Source: Ifrita kowaldi
Taxonomy: Eukaryota > Chordata > Aves > Passeriformes > Cinclosomatidae
NCBI GenBank assembly: GCA_013398055.1
Contig: VZRS01014884.1
Span: 1-64,000, forward strand
DNA length: 64,000 nucleotides
Direction of reading: 5' to 3'
A program made the translations under genes and the position numbers. Positions 50,173 through 61,700 of the stretch are shown one piece after another. Positions within the stretch are counted from its first letter, which is position 1, and the number at the start of each line of letters is the position of its first letter. Below the pieces are notes generated by a model. That model did no database searches, had not been told where the DNA came from, and saw nothing but the letters and a program-made list of their open reading frames with translations.

Positions 50173-52682
50173 TGTCAAAATGAAGCTTTTTTGTCTGTAA
50201 AGCTCTGTTGCCTCCAGCTATTAACAGCCATTTTTTTCTTTTATTTTGTGGGAGACAGAAAGATAGAAAATGATCTTTCTTTTGCTCTGAGAAAATTCCT
50301 CAGTGGACACGTGAAATATTAAGAATCGTCACATTCCCTCCCTCACCTATGTTTCTCATGAAATTGCAATAATAAACCAAAATAACTTCCGTGGAGGAAC
50401 ATTTTGTACTGAATCTTTATTTCCAACTCTGCAGCACCATGAACTACACCAAAAATGAGAGTATCAGAGACCTTTTCTCACTATAAAGGATCTGGGTCAG
50501 CCATGTCATCATTTCTTTGGGAATGTTAGATAGGATAAAACTCTCTTCTGTGAAAGAAATGGTATTAAAACCCCAATAAAATTAAACCAATGTAATGTTC
50601 CCTATCTTTCCTTCCCTGAAGACAACTGTTCTTCATTATTTCACTGTTGGTTTATGGCATTTTAAGGTTTTGCATTTTTAAGGGTTTTTTTCCCACGACC
50701 ACAGACACGTTTTATTAAAAGCTATGATTTTTGTTTAACCCAAGGATACTAGAAGCCTAAAGCCTGAAGAAAAGCATCAAACTGCAGGAGACCCTTAAAT
50801 GGACAGCCAGGACAGGCAAGCTTTCATACAGCCCACTCTCTATTTTTCCCAGAAGCCAGGAAATGGTATGATTGCTGGAGACATGATTTTTCCTTTGTCA
50901 TCAGCAGTAAAACACTTGGTCCAATAGCTGGATATGATGCTGAAGGGTTCACATACAAAGTTTTTTCCCTGGATATTTTGGCTAAGTAGGTAAGACACAC
51001 AGCTGAATATACTACAGAGCAATTGATCATTGGGAACATATCCTTGTATTTTAGGGCAATGACAAATGATGGCAAATATCCCTACAGGCGTATCTATAAT
51101 TAGCAATGCTTATAGAGCTTTTATACCATGATGGCATAATAAAAATTGAATTTTTAGAGATTTTTTACTTTACCAATGTTTTTCTGGCTGAGTACTCTAC
51201 CTTGCTGTACAATTAGGCTGATAGCTTTAAGCAGGGTTGATAGCACTACTTGTTACAGCTGAGGATGCTGGAGAAGAGAAATTTCTCTGCTCCCTGGAGA
51301 CGAGCCCCAGAAGGAGGGTAAAATGTCAACATTTGGCTAAGATTTATTCTTGTTTGGATTTAGGACTGGAATTTGTCAGGTTCAGCAGAAAGAATGCCAT
51401 TAGCTTTGACAAGTGCGTGTGTGTGGATGTGTTGGGTAATCTATTTAGGAGATGTAAAATGCTGCACACACTTCCCATTTTATTGCAAAAAGCTGAAATG
51501 GACGGTACCTGTCAAAAACTATCATCTTCCACCCTCTAAAAGAAAATTGACCCTTGCTTCCTCTACAGTATCCTTCAGCATTACAGCAGTTCCACCTCCA
51601 CTTTAGCTAATACTGCTTCAGCAAACGGAGGTGGAGACTGAAAATATAATTAACCTGATGTCCAGAATTTGCTGTATTGAAGTCCAGAAGCAGTGCCTGA
51701 AGATTATTGCTACATTTTAGGAGTATTCTTGTGCCTGGAGAGTGCTATCCATATCTATATTGCTATATAAATAAACACTAAATAATAAAGTAGGGCTATT
51801 TTAAAGGTCTGATGTTATAAGAACAATCAGGACTACAAATGCATGTTTTATACCACTAAAAATGCCTGCAACAAATCCATTGGAAAAGGCAAAATCAACT
51901 GGTAAACTACACAAATGCTATCAGAAACAAAGATCTCTAAGAGCTCTGGCTCCAGCTGTGTGTCCAGAAAGAAAAAGTCCTCGAGAAGACCAGCAGTATT
52001 AAAATATTATTTGCAATATTCCTGAATAGATCTTTTTCTTAACAGTTTTTAAAGCATAGATTTACTTATTCAAAAAAGACACGTAAGCTTTTTGGCATAT
52101 ATACCATCTTCTTCAAGGAATAATTATACTCTTTGAATTCCTAAAGGCCATGATTAGTTCCAGCTTAGGATTTTATATAATATACCTTGTGGTACCTAGT
52201 CAACCTAAAGTGTCACACAGACAATTACAGTATCTAGAAAGAACATTACATTCTTTATTGTGTTATGTTTCCAAATGCATTACCTAAAGAAATTAGTAGA
52301 AGCCCACAGCTCATGCCTCTTTTTACTTATATGTATATATATATGTAGTAGTAATTATATAATTTATATAGTATATTGTGGTAATTGAATATATAAATAC
52401 TTGTAGGAGAATTAACTCTTCCAGCTTCTAGTCTTGGCTGGGAAGATTTATTCTTCCTTCATTTGTATGCACATGACAATTCAGCAAGGCTCAAGTACTG
52501 ACTTTACCAGTTTTATATGACATGCCTCATGATTTCCTTGATAACTTTCAATTATACTCTCTTCTCTGCCTGACCTCAGAAACTTTAATCTTTAGGATGA
52601 AACTTTGGTTCCTGACATTCTAATTTCACTGATCAGGTGCCACATTTACAAGTACTTTGGAAATTCTTAGTGGTAAAAATCC

Positions 52683-52793
<111 letters not shown>

Positions 52794-53454
52794 TCCTTGT
52801 GGTTAATTTCACAAGATTTAACCTGGTATCTGTTTCTAAATTCTCCTTCACTCCTGACAGAGACTCTTGCCAGCGTTCATCCTGACTGCAACATGGAATG
52901 CTGTAGCACAGACTGTTTAGGAAAATAATTTATAGGAAAAGTATGCAAACAATTAACTTCAATGGCATAACAAATCTGGACAACACTGCTACACATTAAT
53001 TGTGGCAATATGCTGGAACATACCAGTGTTTAGGATTGAATTAAATAGTAATGGACAGATTGTCTCTACCAGCACCATCCTGTGCATAACGCAGCACACA
53101 GCTGTGCCACGCTGAGAGGAGCTTCGGGAGAGAACCATAACCAAAGACCCAGCTGTTTTAATTCCTCCCCTCCTTGCTTCCAAGGGAAACAAACTACAGT
53201 GTTTCACTCCTGGCAGAAGACACATTTTCCTTGTGTTGATTATGTGGTTTCCTCTGTGTAATCGTTGTGCTTCCTGTGGCTCTCTGTCCAGAAAGCAGCA
53301 GTAGAAGAGTGGCTGGTGATAGGAAAAAGATGTTTCGAGCTCTGTTCTCGATCTCAGAGTGTGCCTGGATGTGTTTGTATGGACCATAGTATCACCCAGT
53401 GTCTTTAAGGGCCCAATTTTGCTACCTTTCCTGAGTTCGTAGATTATAATTTCC

Positions 53455-53640
53455 TTCCAGACGTGATCAAGCACCTGACAAGGGCAGGTGCTCTTCGGGA
53501 TCTGATATTTACAAACGAGGAAGAATTTGGCTGCTGTGACCATGAGACAGTAGTATTAGGGCAAAATAGCAGAAAAACAGCTTTGGATTAATGAGAACAG
53601 AATCTGACCTACTAAACGGTCTCAGAGATCAGCTTGGAAA
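53455..53640 (+). mobile_element. Decayed CR1 ORF2 (endonuclease) relic
   Basis: Plus-strand translation includes LTRAGALRDLIFTNEEEFG and CDHETVVL. These resemble the TR(K/R)GALLDLILTN and SDHEMVEF motifs of CR1 endonuclease. It is short, diverged and without flanking CR1 3' sequence, so the call is moderate and the edges approximate. Confidence 0.45.
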
Positions 53641-54599
53641 ACTAAGGAAGTGACCCTAAATTTCAAAATTATCAATTTATTACTCTTTAAGCTGGGTTTG
53701 CTAACCAAGAAACTACTAAGTGACATGCCATTTTGCATCACTTCTATGCAAATACATGAATAAAAAAAAAAGATTAGTAGAGGACATTTTTATTGATTCT
53801 AAAAAAAGTTTCAAGTTTCTAAGAAATCCAATTCCACGGAAGGTTTAAAAAATTAATCACACATGAACGTATGTTATATGTCCAATGAAGAAGTAAAAAT
53901 GAATGCATTTCTTGAAAAATGGATCATCATACAACTTCCAGTGACTTCTGTGCAGTATAAAGTTAAATTTATATGTCTCTCTAAGGTTAATGAAATGCTG
54001 TATGTGGTCAGCTCGCCTCTATGGTACTTTAAAAAGATACTTAGGAGATGCTCAGAGGAGCAATCGTCATTTGAAATAGGAGGTAAGAAGAGTAATTCTT
54101 TTTGTCCAGTCACACCGCTTAGCAACCCACTGATGATCCAATTCCATCGCCAGCACCACCAGGTAGGAGGGAAGGAAAACCAGCACTAGGAAAGAGCTGC
54201 TTCACTGCTTGTAGTATATGATACAAAATAATTCGTGCTAAAATTTTAAGGATTACAGCATTTTGCTGAGGCTGAGAAAGCACAAGCAAGTGACCACCAG
54301 AATTGTGCTGTTCAAGGGATTTCTGTTTCAATAAGGCCCGGCAAGGTACATTCCCCTTGCATTCCACAGATAAGCATTTCGTGGGATTTCCTCATCTGGC
54401 AGAGCTCCAGGATGTGTGTGTATATACAGAGATATGGTTCCAGGATGTGTGTTTCATATATGTATATCCATCAATAATGTACTCTCACCAGAAACTGATT
54501 CCAACAGCAAAAATCGACTACTGGCTTCAGGAACTGCTGTCAGACGTGGTGGAAAAAACAGGAAAATCGTATTGTTGTATTGAAAAGATAAAATTAACA

Positions 54600-54805
54600 A
54601 AGAAGAAAAAAGGTATAAAAAGACACCTCAGAGAAACCGCAGCTGTGAACTAGCGAGATTCGAACCGGTAGAGGTCGGAACTCAGTTCACCCAGCGCCGA
54701 TCGCCTGGCTCGGTGTTGCTTTTGCTTCGTGGCTCTTTTCAAATTTTATACTTTGATTATTAATAAATTCTGTTAATCATAATATTGATTGGCTCGTTTA
54801 TAACA
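54600..54805 (+). mobile_element. LTR-like segment with TATA box, palindrome and poly-A signal
   Basis: TATAAAA at 54614-54620 is followed 148 bp later by AATAAA (54762-54767). Between them is a palindrome, with GTGAACT at 54645-54651 and AGTTCAC at 54684-54690. The segment ends TTTATAACA. TATA, then R-like region, then AATAAA, then a CA end is typical retroviral LTR order. The 5' end is not defined. Confidence 0.4.
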
Positions 54806-55189
54806 CTGCTGTACGCACACGGGACAGAGCATTTTACTGATCGTGGTACTGGAGGAAAGGCGATGGACAACTTCTGCACAGGGAGGCATCAGCTGAGGAG
54901 CGCTTCCAGAAGGGTGAGCTGGGATCCAAAGTGTCAGCATTTGCACGGAATCAAGTGTAAAGGCAGTAAAACACATACAGACATCAACTGAGGTGCAAGC
55001 ATGTAAATTTTAAAATGCATTTTAGTGTTGGGGTTTTTTTCCCCAGATTAATTAGGCTTTATCCTTTCCTTTACGTATGTCCCTCCCTATCTTTCTAAAA
55101 TCCTGTATTCTGGAGATGGGCACGAATAATTTCCGTGTGGCCTGAGTGCTCTTCCCCCTCCAGACCCTACTCGTTGATGCACCAGTTAT

Positions 55190-55700
55190 CCCTCATCCCT
55201 CCATTTCCCCCTTCCAGCCTCACTCGGGGGGAGGCGCTTCGGGGTCCGTCCTGCCGCCCCGTTTGTCCCTCCGGGCGACCCGTAGTGTTCGCTCCTCCTC
55301 GCGCCATCATGGAGGGTGCCGCGGCCCCTGCCGAGGGTCTGCGCTACGCCGAGTACACCCGGGCCCCTACGGGCGCCGGCAAGGGCCAAGCCGAGCTGGA
55401 CCGGGGGCTGGTGAGCGCATGGCGGGACCCCCGCCCCCGGGGCTGTGAGGCGGCTACTGCCCCCTCCTCACCCCGGGCCTTCACACGCGTGAAGGCTGAC
55501 GCGTGTCAGCGGGCCGGGGCTGCGGGGACAGGCGTTCTCCGCTCCCCTCCGGGCTGGGCTGCGAGGCTGGGGGCGGAAGGTCCTTGCCCTGGGCAGCGGG
55601 CGTGGCGTCCCACCCGTGAGGGGAAGGGCGCACCCAAAGTTCGTAAATGCTCGTGGTGCGAAGGAACAGCGGGAGACAGAGGGTCCGCAGGCAATGAGAA
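55190..55700. promoter_or_regulatory. CpG island promoter of DNAJC15
   Basis: About 500 bp with very high G+C and dense CpG, the only true CpG island in the window, spanning the DNAJC15 start codon and the beginning of intron 1. No TATA box is visible, so a dispersed housekeeping-type start is likely. CpG methylation of this promoter silences DNAJC15 in some human tumours (the reason for its name MCJ), so its presence in a bird is relevant. Confidence 0.9.
55309..55410 (+). CDS. DNAJC15: DNAJC15 exon 1 (coding part)
   Basis: 34 codons from ATG (context GCCATCATGG, good Kozak) to CTG, followed by donor GTGAGC, phase 0. This ATG is chosen because the following residues align with the human N-terminus. 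The same frame stays open upstream to an ATG at 55135, which would add 58 residues but is not conserved as far as I can tell. Confidence 0.9.
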
Positions 55701-58700
55701 AATTTTATTAGTGCGTTACACGGTTGGCGTGGAAATGTTGGTCCCTGACCTACTGTGTAAGCACACGGCAGTGGGTTTTGGATAAAGGAGTAGGGTGAAA
55801 AGGAAGAGGGAGAGGAAGATATGAGTTAAAGAGGAGTAGAGCAAGAAAAAGATAGAAAGACAGGAAAAGTGAGAGAAAAAGAGAGTAAACGAGATCACCA
55901 GACCTGGTTCCAGCTTCAGTCCAGCTGATAAAATGTTCTGGAGGCGCCTGGGGATACATTTTTATGGATAGGTTTTCCCCGCCCAGAAGATAGGTTTCTC
56001 GCTTTCTATCCAATTCTGGAAATGGCCTGGAGCGTTTTGGTGGTCTGGTTCCCCTCCCAAACCCCCCTGCCAGTCCACGCCCACTTCTTGACCTCATCCT
56101 TGCACTGTACTGTGTTGTGTTTACCTTCAGGAACTAGAATAAGGAAAAGTGCTGTCCTACCTCCCCATGGCCCCCTTCTCCAGCCACATCTTGTTCTTTC
56201 CCACGGCGTGTTAGTACCAACAATCCTTGGTTATTAGCAGCAATTCTTGTCTGCCACTACCAAGAGTCCTTGGTTGGCTCCACAGCCAATGGGTTTTTGG
56301 AACATACACATTAGCCCCTTCTCTTCTGGGATTCCACAGCAGGGTACATGGGAATACTCTGGCACCAGCATTTGCAAACAAGGCTGAAAATGTTGTTCCC
56401 TTCCATGAAGAGGTGATACTTGATGTGTTTTTACCCACTGTGCAAAAGATATTACCACTGGCAGGTTTGAGTGTTGAAGGTTTTGTAGAGCTCTGTTTCA
56501 GAAAAGTAATTCTCATCTGGTACTTTGTAATGTGGGAAAGGCTGGCTGGAGGCAGAGTGTCTCCAAAGTTTCCTATGCTGTATCGTGCTCTAGAGGAAAG
56601 GGTGCTGGGACTTTATCCCACTTTTTCATTCCTGTGACTTAGGCTTGTTCAGGGAACAGTGAGTTCTCATTGGAAAAGAGAATTGGGAAAGACACATGGC
56701 TTAAAGCCCCAGATGGTGAAGTTTTCACATTTTTTTAAATGGCTTAGAAGTCTTACTTGCCTAACCTAATTGTGTGTGTGAGAAGTTGTCTCTACAATAT
56801 TTCTACTTTTTTTAAAACACAGTTTTAAAAATCACACTTCTCTACGTTATTTATTCATTGTTACTACAGTCTAGGACTTTTTTTTTTTCCCCACAGAAGA
56901 GTCGTCCTGTGTATTTAACAGCAAGTGTGTAACCTTAAGAAGCTGGTTCTGAAACCCATTGTTGTCACGGCCATTCTCCCTGCAGAATGCTAGCAGGGAA
57001 TTCCTAGTGAATTTTGTTGAGTCTTTTGGCCTTCTTACCCATCTGGGATAAAAGTTGCATTTGGGGTTAGTATGGCTTGCTTTGTTGTTGTGAGTATTGT
57101 CACGTTCTTGCTGAGGTCTGGAGATTGAAGTAGCTCTTTAGAGGACTAAAATCTGGATGTCTACAGTTTTCTGTTGAAATTTATTCCTTAGTCCAGGGTT
57201 TTAGCTGAAAGTCACTTGACCATGGTCACATTTACTCGTGTAGTTGTTTTACAAAAGCGTGTCGAGCAATGGAGGAGCAGCAGTGGAAGCATGAGGAGCC
57301 TGTTCTCAAAGATCACCCACAAGAGCCTTTGTTAATTAATACATACTCAAGAAGATTGATTTGAATACCTTATGGTAATTATTCTATTAGTAAATCTTGC
57401 TCTGGTTCAGTTTCCTATGAAAAACTATCCAGAACTGTAGTCATAGCTTTATATACAAACCAAAGAGGTTGCTGTAGATTAAAGGACACAAAATGACGTG
57501 AGAATTGTGTGAGTATGGAGAACAGCATCTAGCTGAAATTACTTCTAATTCATTGTTGGAAAACAAATGAAATTTCATAGGAAGGTAAGACTGGAGGGAA
57601 AACACTAGTTTATGAAATCAAATCGGTTGCATATAGTTCATAATATAATCCCACTTCAAAATGGTTCTGGCTCCATATAGTGTTGGTAAGGTGGTTTGCT
57701 CTGGAGCAGTATTCCAATAAACTGTAGCTACTCTTCTGAGGAATAGAAAGAAGCCTTATTCTATCTTTCATACCAAACAATCATTTATATTTCAAGTCAA
57801 GAATTTTTATTTAAGGGGAAATCAATTTTCAGAAATATTTTTGTACACTAAGTTCATATACTTGTGTATCCTATTTGTTAGCAGCATACAGAACTAAAGA
57901 AACCCCACAAGAAACAAACAAACCAAACCTTAAAAATTTTTAGTTAAGCAATTTACACTTGTGTATTTATTTGAATATAGGTACATACTTCCTATTTTGC
58001 TGGTCCATGATTAAGCACAGATTAATTGTAAAATGTCATTCAGCCCATGAGAACATAGTATTACTTTCTCTGTGCTTTTTATTCTGTTCTGCTCACTGTA
58101 GGTTTCTGAAGCAAAAGACACTCTTGCTGTGGAACTTAAGTTGTGAGGAGAGCAAAATATTTTTCATTTGACTGAGAAGGGTGTTCCACTGGTTGTGGTA
58201 GAAGAAATCCACTAAAATCCGAATCCTATGCAGGCAGATAGGTTTTAACATTTGGAAAGGTGGCTGTTGCAGCCTGTTGTCATATGTAAGAGTGTTGTGC
58301 TGAAGTTTTAAAATGATGCATTTGAAATTCTCCTTTTGTTTGTAGATTTAACTTTTTTCTGCTTCATAGAAGTAAAAGCTCTAATGCTAAGAACTACAGA
58401 TGTCATTGTATTTTTTGAGTATATTTAAGTTAGTAGAGCACTGTGGGTTGGGAATTTGCCAAAATATCTCATCCTCCCCTGTTTCTTCTGCTAAAAAATT
58501 AAGGCTACTGGAGAATTAAATATTAAGGGAATGGGCAGAAGATCTCTGTTTTCTAACAGTATATGATGTATACCTCTCCACATACTGTGTGTTAATTAAT
58601 ATGCTTTATGCTCTTTTATTTGCCAAATGCTTGGGTAAATCGGGTCTTGCAGTTACCTTTCTAATGCTTGTGTTTTCTTATACACATTTCTGAAAAGAAT

Positions 58701-61700
58701 TTTAAAAATTCAAGTTTGGGAGATTTAGCATAACTTTTTCATTAGTTTCCATTAACAGGTTTTGTTACTGAAAACTGAACTACATAGTAAAATTAAAATA
58801 TTGAGATCAGCAGAATAGCATGGGGTTGATGACTAACCTTTGGGAGCTGATTCATTAAATAAAGAAAGGGACAGATGTTAGTTTTTAATCTTTTATTTCT
58901 TTATTTTTCCCTCTTGGATCTTAACGTAATGATTTCATTTAAAATCCACATCTTGGAAGTTTCTTAACAGCATTTTTGGAGGGGGAGGAAGGTCAATTCT
59001 GTCATAATTGAAAGTCAGTGTGTATGTATTTATTTATTTATCCCTTATGAAATGCAATTTCAAGCAATAGAAGACAAAAATGATCGTGGTGGTAGTTGTA
59101 TTAGCATGCTGTAAATGAACTGCTGCCTTCCACAGAGAGAGTGAGTTGCTTTCATTTAATATTGACGTGAAAGGAGTGCATTTAATTAAAGCTTTGGACT
59201 TTACATTTCAAAGCACCAGGCTAACCTTGACTGATTCTTTTAAATATTCAACTGAGGTGAGTGAGCATGGAAAAACAAACTGACTCCAGTTGGACTTAAA
59301 GGACTTACTGGTTAGTACTTGAAGTTGCCCCTGCTTTTATGAGAGTCCATGTCAACTAAAAGGCAAACCTGCAATGTCACACTGATTGAAATTCCGTTTT
59401 TATCACGTGTGTAGAGTTAGGATACATTCACACCGTGGCAGACATTCAGGATGCTTTGATATGTCAAGTTATCACTTCTTGGCTAATATGCGGCAAGTGA
59501 CTCTTCTCTAACGTGCTCATAATGCAGATAAGGTGAGTTACCATAAACCAGTATTTCTCAGATTTTCTGATGCCTGTACCCCACTTAAATGTGTGGACAG
59601 TCTTCTGTGCCTCTCTGTCTTGAGCTTTGTACCACTTTTACCAAGTTTTCTGTCTTGTCTTCATTTTCCCCTTGATCCTGCATCCTGCTCCTGTTCAAGA
59701 GCTACTGCCATGGTTTGTTTTTACCTGCTGTATTCCCAGCAGCAGTAGCTTTCCACTAGCTGCTAGTGCTTTCCACTGAGATTGGACTAATGCATTCCAG
59801 CGGACATGGCTGACTCTGTCAAAGGCCCTCAGGGGTCTCTGCATTGTGCTCCTAGATTACTGTGAAAAAACACTTAAGCTACTTCTGCACTGAACTGACA
59901 GAATCCTAGTATTATTTATTAGTCTGTTCTCTGTGCTTGGTCTTGCCTGTGATGAGGTGTCTGCTGCTAATGCCTTGTTGGAGCCTGCACGTCTTGTAAA
60001 CTGCTGACTTACACCACCTTTTTGGTGGCAAAGCAAGTATAACTTAATTTGGACAATCACAGGCTAATAATTTTTTTTTTTCTTTTTTTTGGCCAGTGTG
60101 ATCTATTTCACGCATTGTTGAGCTCTTAATTGACTGTAACCACTTAGTAAAAGATCCTTGCTGTCAGTCTGAATAAGTCAAGGAGACTCTTGAATATTAA
60201 TCCATGGTCACAAACCACGGGACAGAATAATACAGAATTACTATAGGGTTATGATATTTGCAGAAGTGTGGCTGTTTGTGGTTCATGTCTAAATGGAGGA
60301 ATTGGAGGAATTTTTTTGAATGTTTGAATATTGAGGGCCTGGGAAAACTGATTTGTGAGAAGAAATGGAAAGAGTTTTAGTTTACTGAGGAGATGAGCTG
60401 TATGCTTCGCAATTTTACATCATCTACCATTTAAGATAACAAGCTTAAACGTTTTCATGGGGAAAAGGGGAAATTTTGTGGAACTGAAAGGAACAACAGA
60501 CATAAAACTACTACATTATTTTTGCATTCAGAAATGAATGCTAATATTGAGACTGAAGACTACACTGAAATGGAGGAGTCAGATTACTAAAATGGGCTAT
60601 ACAGACAGATTTCTAAGGCAAAAATTCCCCCTAAGTTAGGTGGGAGGTAGGTACTTAGTTAAAATCTGCAGGATCCAGAAGCTAGATCCAGAGGAGTACA
60701 GCTGCTTCTCGGTGACCTCCAAGGAGGCTGCGACTTCTTCTGTCCTGAGCTCAATGCTACAGGCAGCAGTCACAGCCACTCACCTTCAGAGCCAAAGCTG
60801 TAGTAGCCACTGGGCATGATGGCAGTGCCTGCATCTTGTACAGCTGCCTGTTTGCTGGGCAAGTTGCCAACCCATGATCTCAGCCCTACTAAGCCAGCTC
60901 TAGGAAGGCTTTGAAAACAGTATTTCTGAGCTCTTCCCATACTCCCACTGTCTAGAAATGAGATTGGGTACAATCAAAGGCAAAATATTGTGGCCCCAGA
61001 AATCTTAGGGGCAAAGGCATCATGGCTCCAGATCCAGTTATTAGGGCATTCACATTGAAGTTGGAGTTTTAAGTCCTTCTGTCAGAGTTGCTTGTACAAA
61101 ATGTATAAACCAGTTATGGGATAATTGCGGAAGTAAGTCATATATAGAAGAGACAGTCTGGTGATAAAAGCATTTTCACTGTCATTATGTTTTGAATTCA
61201 AGATAAACAAGCCTAATCTGATTTCTCAGGTTTCCTGGGGGAAAATTCAAGGCATTATTGAACTGTCATATGATAAGACAGGTAATGCCACAGATGACTA
61301 TTTCCTTTGTTTCAAAGATTACATGGAGGCTCTTCAGAAGTGGAGAGCTTGTTACCCTTCCTGAATTCTGCAAACATGTGAGAAGTCAGTCCTTTCTTCA
61401 AGGTTTACCTCACACCTTTTATCAGCTTCTTGATCAGCACAGGGATATTTCTTATTATCCTTCTTGAAGTGCCTGATTTTTTTTCAAGCACTGTGTAGGA
61501 AAATACCTACACCCGATGTGGGAGTTCTGAGTTAGTACTTCATGTCTTTGTAATAAACTAATCCTTTCTGTTATGTACTGTGTTCAACTGGTCTGCGCAA
61601 GTAATTTCAAGTAATCCTGTATAGTTGTGTGCCTTGTGTTTTTATCAGGGCATACTGTGAGCTGATTTCACTGTGTGTTCACTGATTTGCTAGTGGGGAG

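Noticed and set aside
52989..53543. 184-codon minus-strand open frame
   Set aside because: One of the longest frames in the window, but it resembles no family, has no conserved motif, and the opposite strand carries a CR1-like coding relic that accounts for the openness.
54645..54690. tRNA gene on the minus strand
   Set aside because: A perfect 7-bp acceptor-like stem and a GGTTCGAATC T-loop motif are present, but only 32 nt lie between the stem halves, the T stem does not pair, and there is no room for D and anticodon arms.
55135..55785. 216-codon single-exon protein
   Set aside because: It is DNAJC15 exon 1 read through its GTGAGC donor into the intron. The CpG-rich composition keeps the frame open.
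56227..56637. 136-codon plus-strand open frame in DNAJC15 intron 1
   Set aside because: No recognisable domain; its start overlaps the edge of an LTR-like block.
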